From NCBI GenBank assembly GCA_014529385.2, contig CM043958.1:84475025-84539024 (forward strand): 64,000 nucleotides of DNA, in the 5' to 3' direction. Both the position numbers and the translations under genes were made by a program. The DNA comes from Adiantum capillus-veneris (Eukaryota; Streptophyta; Polypodiopsida; Polypodiales; Pteridaceae). Position 1 is the stretch's first letter; each line of letters begins with the position of its first letter. Positions 19,048-30,187 of this stretch are shown one piece after another. The notes beneath the pieces are model-generated. The model saw only the letters and a list, made by a program, of their open reading frames with translations. It had not been told where the DNA came from and searched no databases.

Positions 19048-22000
19048 ATGAGGATCGTCTCATGGAACGTGCAGGGACTAGGTGGGCCCCAGTTTCAGCG
19101 TCAGCGGGGCCGATTGTGTCAGGAGCTCCAGCACTGCCTTGTGGGAGGAGAGATTAATCTCCTTATGCTTCAGGAGCACCATCTGTGTGAGAGCCGCATT
19201 AGACGTTGTGGTCAGCTCTTGCGTGGATGATATGATACTTTTTGGTCAGCTGCTTTTGGACCTCGAGGCATCCAGGGTGGGGTATGTATGACTATTGCGG
19301 ACTCTTTGCAGCAGGCCATTGTGGGCAAAGGGATTATTGTGCCAGGCAGGGCTCAGTGGATTACTATGCAGGTTCAGGGTGGCCTAGTGGGTTTCTTGAA
19401 CATCTATGCACCCAATGTGGCGAGTGCTCGTGCAGAGTTTTGGTCACAGATAGTTGAGTCTCTGCCGTAGGCAGAACACTGATGCATAGGAGGAGACTTC
19501 AACATGTTCGAGGACCCTTGTGACAGGATTGGTGGTAGCCATGCTACTGTGCATGGAGTTGAGCTGGCAGCTTGGGAGAGGTTTTGTATGACTCTGAGGG
19601 TTTCGGATGTTTGGCAGCACTCTGGTTTTGTGAGGCCCCCAGACAGCCTTACCTTCTCTCGAATGGACCGCAGAGTGGGAGGAGTGAATCTATCGTGGAT
19701 AGATCGCTTCTACACTAGTGACCACTTCAGTGACTTGGGAGGGACAGTGGGCATCCTGGCAGAGACCTCCTTCTCGGACCATGCACCAGTGATCCTCACA
19801 GTGGCAGACAGGCAGAGGAGTGGGAGCATGATGCTTCGCATCCCAGAGAGGGTCTTGTTGGACTCGGCACTCAGAGAGTGAGTAGAGGCTCTTTGGACAG
19901 AGGTCTTGGACATGCAGGATTCTCCTGCTGACAGAGTGGCCTCAGGCCTAGCTCAAATTAGCCATTTTTTTCTCAAAGAGTCTCTGGCTCGCCGGGCTGC
20001 AGCGAGAGAGGAGGAGCAGCGTCTCAGACGGGGCATTGCTTCGTTACAGAGGATGCAGGAGCAGCATCCAGACAGTCCTTGGTTGGAGGAGCAGTTACAG
20101 CAGGCTCAATAGGAGCTTGCTAGCACAGAGGAGAGGCGACATGAGTTTGCTTTCCACCGACAGGCATCTCAGTGGACCCAGGTGTGTGACAGAGTGACTG
20201 GTGCTTTCTTTGAGGCAGTGGGACCTCGACACTTTCATGCCAATGTCACTCAGTTGAGGAGGCCCGACGGGTCAGTTGCTTCTGAGCTTGAGGATATGCG
20301 TGCAATTGCTATTGAATTTTACCATGAGTTACTGTCTGCAAAGTCCCAACCAGAGCATCAAGATGCATGCAAGGAGTAGGTGTCGGCACAGATGCCTTCT
20401 CTTGTGACTGAGGAGATGCGTCAGAGGCTTGAGATGCCACTTCAGCTTGAGGAGCTGCACACGGCTCTTAGGGTCCTCCCCCGTGGTAGCTGTCCAAGTG
20501 AGGATGGGTTGACTCCCATTTTTTTCTTGGAGTACTGGGACTTGCTTGGCCCAGATCTCTATACTGCTTTTCAGTACATTTTGCACACAAGAGTGATGCC
20601 TGACAGCATGAGTGAGGGCCTGATCTACCTCATTCCCAAGGAGGTGGCTCCTTGGATGAGATTCGACAATGGCACCCCATCATCATCCTCAAATCACCCT
20701 ACAAAATTCTTGCCAAGGCTCTGAGTTTGAGGATTCAACCACTTCTAGAGAGCCTTATACATGGGACTCAGACAAGTTTTGTCAAGGAACGCAGTATCCT
20801 TGACAACATCTTTACTTTTTGGGAGGCTTATGCCCTGGCAGGGCTCCGTGGTGAGGACCTCGTGATTCTTCTTCTCGATTTTGAGAAGGCGTACGACAGA
20901 GTTGACTGGGACTTTCTAGAGGGCACTCTACGCAGGATGGGCTTCTCAGATGCTTGGATCAGAGGGGTGTCAGCTTTGTACAGACAGGCTCATAGTCAGG
21001 TACTCTTGGCAGGAGGTAGAGATGATCGCTTCATGCTTACACGCTCGGTTAGACAGGGCTGTCCTCTTGCCCCCTTCCTCTTTATGTTCTATGCGGAGGC
21101 GATGAGCAGGTTTTTGGTGTTGCAGCCGATTGGTCTACGGGGCTTAGCACTCCCTATTCGGGGAGATGAGCTACTACACGCTGAGTTTGGCGACGACTCA
21201 GCCTTGTACTTAGATGGCCAGGAGGCCAACCTTCACAGGTGTGAGCAGGCTCTGGAGACCTTCTGTTGTGCATCAGGCGCACTGATCAACTGGAGAAAGA
21301 TAGTGGCTTTCTCGGTTGGTAGTGCTCCTGTGCCCGATTGGATGCCAGGAGAGGGTTTTAGGTGGATTCCCCCAAGGACTGTAGTTCGGTACTTGGGCTG
21401 TCAGGTTGGTTTGGACTTGTCTCCCGAGCAGCAGATTGCTCCCCTTCTCCTGTCTATCAGGAGAAAGTTGTTACATTAGAGCTCAGCACGACTTTCTTTG
21501 GCTGGCAGACTAGTAGTTGCCAACCAGGTGTTGTTGGCAACTATGTGGTACATCACTTCTTGCTAGATCTTCTCGAGTTCTTGTATCAACTAGGTAGAGA
21601 GTCTGATCAAGAACTTCCTTTGGTTAGGACATGACACTCAGATAGCCCGAGCCAAAGTGGCTTGGCAGGTCATCACTCTTCCTTGTTCACATGGAGGGCT
21701 TGGGATCATTGATCCAGCACAGCAGAGCAGAGCCCTTCTTGGGAAGTTCATCGTCAGAGGACTTCTTCCAGGTGAGGAGCCCTGGAAGGAGTTCTTTCTA
21801 CAATGGCTTCGTGCTAGGGTGCCTCAGGCAGGAGGCCCTTGGCAACCTTCGACCAGATGGATCTTTACAGAGATGCGCAGAGTTGGTTTGAGCAGGAGAC
21901 TGGAGGACCGCTTCACTGTGAGTTTGCTTCGATCTTGGGAGCTCTTGCGGTGTGGCTTGGAGCAGAGACAGCCTACGTGCACGGAGGAGCGCCTACGGCA

Positions 22001-22208
22001 GTCCCTCATCTGGAACCCCATGGTTAGCAATCAGAGAGGCCACTTGGTTGATAATCGGCCTCATGTTTCCTGGGATCCCATGGCAGCGGGTCCAGCGCGC
22101 TCTTTAGGTGACTGGCTGGAGTCCACAGGTTTGTTAGAGGAGGTGCAGGGTGTCCAACTACAGGGCATGAGAGGGGTGCAGAGCATGTGCCAAGACATCT
22201 CAGAGTAA
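19048..22208 (+). pseudogene. LINE ORF2 N-terminal part: endonuclease and reverse transcriptase
   Basis: It starts MRIVSWNVQGLGGP at 19048, the N-terminus of APE-type LINE endonucleases. CIGGDFNMFEDP near 19485 and SFSDHAPVIL near 19770 are further endonuclease motifs. RT follows: GLIYLIPKE, then in a shifted frame KSPYKILAKALSLRIQPLLE, ILLLDFEKAYDRVDWDFLEG, VRQGCPLAPFLFMFYAEAM and EFGDDSALY (FGDD at the catalytic site). In-frame stops are TGA 19228-19230, TAG 19468-19470, TGA 19879-19881, TAG 20110-20112, TAG 20377-20379 and TAG 21477-21479. Most fit Gln CAG or Trp TGG codons changed by one transition. Confidence 0.88.
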
Positions 22209-22558
22209 GTTCCAGCTAAGTGGCTCACGCCTCTCGAGCCAGTAGCACCCCGGTGGATTGGAGCCTTCACACGACCGGAGGTTCTCATCTCAGTCAGGGC
22301 CTGCTCAGAGACTGTTCCAGCCCTTTTCTTCCAGCTTCAGGGTGGGGGATGCCTTCAGCAAGTTGCACTAGAGGCCACGCAGGTGGCAGAGTGCTCTTTT
22401 TAGAGGATCCAAGTAGTGGGCATCTGTGCGAGGACTTGTGTCATAGATTCTGACCCAGCAGCTCTTGAGACTGGACACTTGAGGCTGTGGGCTTGGGAGT
22501 GTTGTCCACTGGCACGAGTACAGTGGGATCCTGGTGAGTGTCTATGGAGGGATCCCTT

Positions 22559-22880
22559 TGTAAAGAATGAGGATGCAAGAGAGCTACACAAGACAAGCAC
22601 AAAGCACACAGAGATGGAAAGCTTCTTCTTCTTCTTCACAGAAAAGAGAGTACAAAATGACTAAGTGCTAAAGCTAAAAAGTAGCACATATGTACATGCG
22701 GTCACTAAGTGTGAACTCGCTAGAAGCGTACTAGGCTGGCACTATAAGTGTAGTCCAGCTGTAGAATCACTGGCAGAGATCCTCCGTGTCGGTCACCTAA
22801 CGCGCCAGTGAGTAAATGCCGTAAGCGGCCAAGACCCGTAGTGCATGCCAGCTCAAGGTGTAGAGCTCGACATCTCAACA
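22559..22880 (-). repeat. 3' LTR of the minus-strand copia element
   Basis: Bounded by TGT...ACA, 322 bp, near-identical to its partner at 27510-27831. Confidence 0.95.
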
Positions 22881-25800
22881 CTCCCCCTCGAGCTCTGCAT
22901 GTCGCAGAGTCCAAGCATAGTCCGGAAACGTCGAAGCTTCTCAGCTCCGAGGGCCTTGGTAAAGATATCCGCTATCTGCTCCTCTGTGCTGACGTAGACC
23001 AAGTCGATGTCGCCCGCCAACACTCGCTCTCGAACGTAGTGGTAATGGACCTCTATGTGTTTGGTCCTGGCATGGAACACTGGGTTCCTAGCCAACTGCA
23101 TGCTGCTGAGGTTGTCACAATGAATTAAAAATTGCTGGTCCACCTGCACTCCCAAGTCCTCAAGTAATGTGCGTAGCCAAGCTACCTCGCACGCCGCAAC
23201 TGCTGCACCTTTGTACTCGGCCTCTGTGCTCGATAAAGCAACCGTAGGCTGCTTTTTGCTGCTCCAAGTAACAGCAGCACTCCCAAAAGAGAACATGAAG
23301 CCACTCGTAGATCTCCTATCAACAATGCTACCTGCCCAATCTGCATCTGTATACCCATACAATGCTAATGGTGCATCTGCTGCATAGAACAATGCGTAGT
23401 CAAGAGTACCTTGCACATACCTAAGTGTGCGTCGTACTCCATCCAAATGTGGCTTCCTCGGAAGCTGCATGAATTGACTCTCCAAGCCTACTAGCTCAAG
23501 TCTGGCCTTGTGATAGTCAAGTAGATTAGACTACCCACCATCTTCCTGTACATATTGACATCCTCAACAACATCACCCTTCTCTGCACTCAGCTTTGCAT
23601 TCACATCCAAGGGAATGGAAATCGGCTTACAATCAGCCATACCATACTTTGACAACATGTCCAAAGAATATTGTCTCTGTGACAGCCATACACCCTCTGG
23701 AGTCCTGATCACCTCAATGCCAAGAAAGTAGCGCAACTCGCCCAAATCTTTCATTTCAAACTCCTATTTGAGAAGACCCTTCACATGGTCAATCTCCATA
23801 GCATTGTCACCAACAATAATAAGGTCATCTACATATATGGTAATGACCACAATCCCGACATCACTCTCACGTACATAGAGTGAATGATCAGCATGAGCTC
23901 TCCTAAAACCAATACTGACAAGATACTTGGCAATCCTGTCATACCATGCTCTAGAGCCCTGCTTCAAACCATACAAAGCTTTGAGAAGTCTGCATACATA
24001 ATCTGGGTAACCTGGATCGACATAACCAGGTGGCTGATCCATATACACTTCCTCTTGCAACTCACCATTCAAGAAGGCATTCTTTACATCCATTTGATGC
24101 ATAATCCATCCTCTAGATGCAGCCACTGCTATGACAGCTCTCACTGTCGTCATCTTTGCCACTGGAGCAAAGGTCTCCTCATAGTCTATGCCATACGTCT
24201 GTGCATAACCCTTTGCGACCAGCCTTGCCTTGTGACGCTCAATGTTACCATCAGCCTTATGCTTGGTTTTATACACCCATTTACAGCCAATAGCTTTCTT
24301 GCCACTTGGCAATGGCACCAACTCCCATGTGTCATTTGCTTCCAATGCAGCCATCTCTTCATTCATTGCATCATCCCAATGCACATTTCCAACTGCATCC
24401 TCAAAACATGTGGGCTCCACATCCTGTATCACCTTAGCCATGTAGGCTTGGTGATGCGCTAGATACCCATCATAAGTCAATTTCTGAACTGGATTTCTGA
24501 CTCTATTAGATCTACGCGGTCCTGGGTCACTCCTTTGCCCTCTAGCATCTTCTTGTACTTTCCTTACACCAGGTGTCCTGACAGCCGGAATTCCAAATTC
24601 CTCATCAAGACTTTGTTCGGAACCATCTGAATCCATGTCTACATGTGAAAAACTTGATGATGCATCAAACATAAAGGGAGGTTCATCAACCTTTTCCTTT
24701 CCTTTTCGTGATACATTCCCTGTACCTGTTGGTGGAGTAACCTGCGTACGTAGTCTACCATTCCATGGTTTCTCAACAGAGCCACGAGAAGAGGACTCTT
24801 GTGGTCCACTCAAAACCTGTGACTGTGGCCTCACATTTTGTACAACCACATCATCTTTTACATCAGCCCCAATAGTGCCATGTGCATTACTGTACCAGCT
24901 GCTCATCTCATCAAAGACTACATCTCTGCTCACTCGTAATTCTCGTGTAGTGGGATTGTAGCACCTGTACCCCTTTTGTTCAAGGGAATATCCCACAAGA
25001 ATACATTTCTCTGCTTTAGGATCCAATTTCCTACGCAACTCATCTGGTACATGCACGTAAGCTATGCAGCCAAACACTTTCAAGTGTGCCAAATCAGGCT
25101 TTGTACCTGTAAACTTTTCCTCAGGTGTTACATCATGCACCGCAGTTGTAGGTGTCCTGTTCATAATGTACACAGCTGTATTTACAGCTTCAGCCCAAAA
25201 ATGATGAGGCATGTTCTTCTCATTCATCAATGCACGTGCAACCTCTGCAATGTGCCTATTTTTCCTTTCTACGACCCCATTCTGCTGTGGAGTATATCTG
25301 CATGTAAACTGCCTGTGTATACCATGCATTCGCAGAAAATCTGTAAAATCATTGGAGAAGTACTCTCCCCCTCCATCTGACCTCAATGTCTTGATTTGCA
25401 TATCTGTCTCCTTCTCAATCATGACTTTGAAGTCTTGAAAGTGACCAAACACTTCACTTTTGTTACGCATGAAGTAGACCCATACTTTCCTTGTATGGTC
25501 ATCAATGAAAGAGACATAATACCTGCAACCATGTATACTTGCAGTATCGGTTGGACCCCAAACATCTGTGTGCACCACCTCAAGTGGCCTTTTACATACA
25601 TTGCGCTCATGTGGAAATGAGCCCTTTGACTGTTTTCCAAACTGGCATGCTGCACACACTTTATGCATACCATCCACCTTGAATTTGGGCAAACCTTTTA
25701 CAATCTATTTTGTTTGCATGCTGCGCAATCTCTGCTCATTGACATGGCCAATGCGTTTGTGCCAAATGTCAACATCAGCCACAACACCTGTGCCCTGTGC

Positions 25801-27198
25801 AAATAATGCAGCTTTTACCTCAGGCATGTCTACATTCAGCGTAAACATTCTGCCCACACATTTGCCCTCTGTGATCAGCTTACAGCCATTCTGGAAATCT
25901 TCTACATAACAGCCATTTGGATTGAAGCGAACCTGCAAACCCTGCTCAACCATTTGTCCAACAGAAACAAGATTCTTTGTAATGTTTGGGACATGAAGTA
26001 CATCTGCTAAGTACTTTGATTTCCCACTCTTCGTATTTAGAGGTATGTCCCCTACATGAGCAATGGGGTGAGCTGTGTCATCTCCTGTCTGCACATAGCC
26101 TGACACATCTGGTTTGTGTATATCTCTAAACCACTCTCCACGAGACGTCATGTGATTAGAGGCACCTGAATCCACATACCAAACATCATCTTGGGTGGAA
26201 TTCTCTGCAGCCATTGTATTCATTACATGTTGCATAACAAACATGCGCTCGTTTTTGCTGTCATCTGCATCTCTGCTAGTAGATGCATAGTTGCCCTGTT
26301 CTCTCTTTCTACTTGCTTTTCCCTTTGGACAGTCATGTGACATGTGACCTCTTTCACCACAAGTCCAACATTCTCTACTATCTGGAGTATGTTGCTGCCT
26401 GCTTGATCCTGCACCACGACCTCTTTGACTCCCCCTGCCTTGAGACTGGTTTCCCCTGCCACCTGTATTGTTTTGATTTGATTGACCTTCCAGAAATTGG
26501 CCCCTGCAACCCCTTGGGCCTCGACCACGACCTCTACCTCTACCTCTGTTGGAGTTAGAATAGAAGGCCTCTTCAGAATTATTTCTGCCATGAGAAGAAG
26601 ATGTGTCAAGGTTCTTCTCCTCAAGAATAAGCATAGAAATCAAATCTTGGAACACGGGGATGTCGTCTCTTGTATTCATGGAAGACCTAAAATGTACATA
26701 CTCATCTCCTAGACCATCCAAGCATGCACGGACAATGTCATCATCTTCCACTGAGACTTTAATAGATCCAAGAGCCTCAATGATACTCTTGATCTTCAAG
26801 GCATAATCATTGATTGAGAGGTTGTTCCTCTTAACCTGATTTAGCTCCGACTTTAGTTGAAGCTTCCTGGCCTTGGTGTTCACCTCGAACACTCTGCCTA
26901 AGTTTCTCCATGCAATGGCGGGGGTTTCAGCATCCTGTAGATAGCCCATCATGCCATCTGTGATGCTCATAGACAGCCAATACATCACTTTGCTCTGGCC
27001 TTGTTGCCAGTCCCTCAAAGCTTTCCTTTGTTCTGCTGTAGCATTTGCCTCGGGAATCTCTGGTTCCTTTTCATTGTCTCCTTCTACATAGTCCCAATAA
27101 CCTTTTCCTTTTAGGAAATTTGTTATTCTGAACTTCCATGCAGGGTAGTTATTTTTCTCAAGCTTCTCAGTAACAATCTGACTGAAACCGTCAGACAT
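22853..27198 (-). pseudogene. Copia gag-pol polyprotein, nearly intact
   Basis: From ATG 27198 (MSDGFSQIVTEKLEKNNYPA) one frame runs to 23491. It carries gag, zinc knuckle CWTCGERGHMSHDC, protease WYVDSGASNHM, GAG-pre-integrase (WHKRIGH, then CAACQFGKQ), integrase (HTDVWGP, LRSDGGGEY, QQNGVVERKNR) and RT (MDVKNAFLNGELQEEVYM, IYVDDLIIV). Two TAG codons interrupt it: 25705-25707 and 23764-23766, both where CAG (Gln) would restore the frame. At about 23489 a deletion, about 4 nt judging from the expected copia sequence, shifts the frame. RNase H follows to 22853 (YTDADWAGSIVDRRSTSGFM, ALSSTEAEYKG, ADIFTKAL). Three breaks only, in keeping with the near-identical LTRs. Confidence 0.93.
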
Positions 27199-27509
27199 CT
27201 TGAAGCACTAAGACAAAATAGCTGCAATCTACAAAAACTTGCAAATCTGCTGAACCTGCTATCGTGGTTCTTGTAACGCTTTCTACACTCAACGAGTGTC
27301 CACAATCAAGCGTACATACAACCACTGTACTTGTACAGTAAATCTCTGTATACTGCACTTTGGAGACCCGTTCAAAAACTTGTGCGAAAAACCCCTAAAA
27401 TTTTTTTCGCTGCACGAGGCGCCTTCGGCATCTGGTCGTGGATTGCGAACGAAGGGATTGTGATGCTTGCTCTCTTAGCCTCTCTTGCCTGCACCAGGCT
27501 CTGATACCA

Positions 27510-27831
27510 TGTAAAGAATGAGGATGCAAGAGAGCTACACAAGACAAGCACAAAGCACACAGAGATGGAAAGCTTCTTCTTCTTCTTCACAGAAAAGAGA
27601 GTACAAAATGACTAAGTGCTAAAGCTAAAAAGTAGCACATATGTACATGCGGTCACTAAGTGTGAACTCGCTAGAAGCGTACTAGGCTGGCACTATAAGT
27701 GTAGTCCAGCTGTAGAATCACTGGCAGAGATCCTCCGTGTCGGTCACCTAACGCGCCAGTGAGTAAATGCCGTAAGCGGCCAAGACCCGTAGTGCATGCC
27801 AGCTCAAGGTGTAGATCTCGACATCTCAACA
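27510..27831 (-). repeat. 5' LTR of the minus-strand copia element
   Basis: 322 bp, directly followed in element orientation by the primer site TGGTATCAGAGC (plus-strand GCTCTGATACCA at 27498-27509). Confidence 0.95.
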
Positions 27832-27836
27832 CCCTT

Positions 27837-28580
27837 ATCTTCTGCAGACGACCCAGGAGTCCCGTTCTTTCAGTACACTGTTTGACTGGGACGTCGTATA
27901 CTAGCAGCACAGAGAGAGGCCCGCCCCGCTGCAGCACCGCATTGGTAGGAGGAGGGTCTCAGAGCTGAGTTCTTGGCAGCATTTTGGGAGAGGTTGTGGG
28001 ACTCCAGACAGTCGAGGCGAGTCACCTTGTTTCAGTGGCTGGTCGCACATAGAGCTACAGCAGTTGGGAGCTGGCTAGTGCATAGTGGTCTCTCGGCCGC
28101 ATGTGCAGCTTGTGATCATCTTGTGGAGAGTCAGCGTCACTGTCTTTGGGACTGTCCCTCAGCCCAACAGGTGTGTCTACGAGTTCTTTGACTGATGCCT
28201 GCTCTCTCCACGGCTTGACAGTACACTTGGGGAGCAGCGGCTTGGTCCACCCTCACGGGCCCGACACTTCAGTTTGAGCTATCTTCCACCAGCAGGGTGA
28301 TAGTGATGCAGGAGGGGCGACCTACACTTCAGCTTGCTACAGAGCTTACTCCATAGGAGTGGTACAGTGAGAGAGAGGAGTGTTGGGAGCTCATCAGTGG
28401 CCTGACACTCTGGTTCATCTGGCGGGCCCGTTGCTTCCGCATCTTTGAGGATCGCTCTGTGCCACCAGCAGAGACTGTTCGCGATTTTTGGCTAGAGCTG
28501 ATCCACACTCTTAGAGGACAGCTTGAGGGACTACAGGGCAGCTCCGACCACATGCGAAAGCGCAGAGAGGCTTTCCTTTG
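27837..28580 (+). pseudogene. LINE ORF2 C-terminal zinc-binding domain
   Basis: It resumes the LINE after the copia insertion. Frame 27973-28191 reads FWERLWDSRQSRRVTLFQWL then CAACDHLVESQRHCLWDCPS, the C..C...H...C layout of the RT-associated zinc-binding domain of plant LINEs. Downstream, WFIWRARCFRIFEDR-type sequence continues to about 28560 across frames. Confidence 0.8.
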
Positions 28581-28818
28581 ACTCTGGCGTCCTGGGCCTT
28601 TCTACACCATGGTCCAGGCTGTACTGCGATGGCACTACCGACCACTTGTGTGGCTTTTCCCTCCCCCCATTTCTTGATTTAGCCCCATTGTACATATGCT
28701 GGTTTTTTCATTGGGAGAGTCTCCCACCATGGTTGTTGTAGCCCTCTCTTGAAGAGGTGGTTGTAGCCCTCTGGGCAGTTTCAGTAACTAATCGAAGGAT
28801 CTTTTGCTCGGAAAAAAA

Positions 28819-29343
28819 AGATTTCTATCTCAATAAGATGACTAGATACTCTTATGAGTGCATTAAAGTTTTGGAAGGATGAGATGGGTGCACTGTAATC
28901 TAGGTGCATCAAGAGTTCTGAACATGATGAGATTGTTAGATTGAAAAATTGAAACACGGTGTTGAGTGCGGACTAAATGTGTGATTTGTGAGCTGCATGC
29001 TGTGTAAATGTATTGTCTTGTGGGCATGGTCAGGGGCATGGTTTGCATGAAATGTGAAAAGAAAGGATATGAATCTAATAGTAACAAAATTTAGTAGCAA
29101 GACATCTGTGAAAAGATTAGCGCGGTCTGAATGTGATTGCTTAATGGTTACAATAATCATGATTTCTATTGAGACCCTCGACAGAAATGTGATTGATCAG
29201 TGACTGGTGTCTTTGTGAAAGTGTTGGATTTTTGGAGTCTGGTGCTCGAGTACATAGTCACTGTCTACTGAAGAAAGTTCCTCTTCTTTGGTTGTTTTGC
29301 AGGTGTAATCGAGGGCGATTACAATTCTTTGAAGAGGGGGGAA
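28819..29343 (+). other. 3' non-coding end of a plus-strand gypsy element
   Basis: AT-rich sequence without a gene. It ends with the block GTGTAATCGAGGGCGATTACA and a purine tract GAAGAGGGGGGAA before TGTCATAAAG. The same block occurs, inverted, at the 3' end of element C, so this is the tail of a related gypsy element, possibly D. Confidence 0.55.
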
Positions 29344-29790
29344 TGTCATAAAGTGATGATGTGGCGCGTCCAAGTGGAGAGAATTGGCCCAGAGGACAAG
29401 TGGAACTGAACCCGAAAAGTGTGGCCGAGGGGCCTAAACAGAAAGGATTAGGGTTTTCTATAAAAAAACCTAACCCTATCCAACTTATGGAGCACCGACC
29501 GAGGGGCCTAAATCCTACTGATCAAAAGCCTAAGGGCTGTGAAATCAACAAATTGCATAGGCTGCTGCCATGTGGCACTGTGTATGGATTTGGTGATTTG
29601 CGCTGCTGTTTTTGGTAGATTTGGGGGCTAGCTTTTGGTCCACTGCTTTTGGATATTAGTGCTTTTGGGCATCCCTTGTACGTTTATAAGTGCCCAAAGG
29701 GCCACTCTTGAGGGAGCATTTGGATGCACAGTCTCGGAGAGAGTTAGATCCTCAGAAGTTGTACCTTGGCAGAATGTTGTCAAACCCTCC
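29344..29790 (+). repeat. Gypsy 3' LTR, truncated
   Basis: It starts TGTCATAAAGTGATGATGTGG after a polypurine tract and shares GGGCATCCCTTGTA...CCAAAGGGCC and ACTCTTGAGGG with LTR D (17530-17590). It stops short of a recognisable U5 hairpin or TGACA end, near 29790. Confidence 0.6.
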
Positions 29791-30028
29791 TCCAAAGGCC
29801 CCACTCTCTATGGCGAGAGCGGTCTACTATTGATTGCACAAATCTCTACAATGCTATGGACTTGCCGACGATGTCGACGACGATGAGACGGGCTGAAAAC
29901 TGAAAACTCTATGGGCTGAAATCTGCAAATCTTGTATCTGCTAAATTTTGACTCTATGTCAATGACGACGGTAATTCGACGACGATGCGCTGAAGACGCA
30001 GATGCTGAAATCTGCGAATAGCGGGCTG
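29791..30028. other. B-like repeat flank, interrupted by the hAT insertion
   Basis: GACGACGATG and GCTGAAATCTGC words match element B read on the opposite strand (16790-16930). It continues at 33156 beyond the hAT element. No gene. Confidence 0.5.
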
Positions 30029-30149
30029 CATAGTTTTTTCATGCGGCAACCATGCGTCTCACTTGGGCGGGTATGGAAGCCCAATATAAGCCCGATTCAG
30101 ACCCCCTGAAGATTCCATATGTGGAATACCATACGGCACTAAAAAATTA

Positions 30150-30187
<38 letters not shown>

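Larger units (their letters stand above)
22559..27831 (-). mobile_element. Ty1/copia element, young, TSD CCCTT
   Basis: The 5273-bp element lies between two 322-bp LTRs (22559-22880 and 27510-27831) that differ by one base as far as I can read (GTAGAGC against GTAGATC near the 3' end). Target duplication CCCTT is at 22554-22558 and 27832-27836. The primer site is minus-strand TGGTATCAGAGC just inside 27510, and the polypurine tract is minus-strand GAGCTCGAGGGGGAG just inside 22880. It sits in the LINE. Confidence 0.96.
17870..28818 (+). mobile_element. L1-like LINE, split by a copia insertion
   Basis: The segment carries an ORF1-like region, an apurinic-type endonuclease, a reverse transcriptase and a C-terminal zinc-binding RT domain, in LINE order on the plus strand. 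It ends in an A-run at about 28811-28818 (GGAAAAAAAAG). The copia element at 22559-27831 interrupts it with duplication CCCTT; without that insert the LINE is about 5.7 kb. The 5' border near 17870 is inferred from the end of the gypsy leader. The GC-rich base composition differs from its neighbours. Numerous TAG and TGA codons show it is dead. Confidence 0.85.

Noticed and set aside
17263-29790. LTRs at 17263 and 29344 as a pair of one element
   Set aside because: They share only short blocks, and the second has no matching end or GAAGT duplication. Common family is likely; one insertion is unproven.
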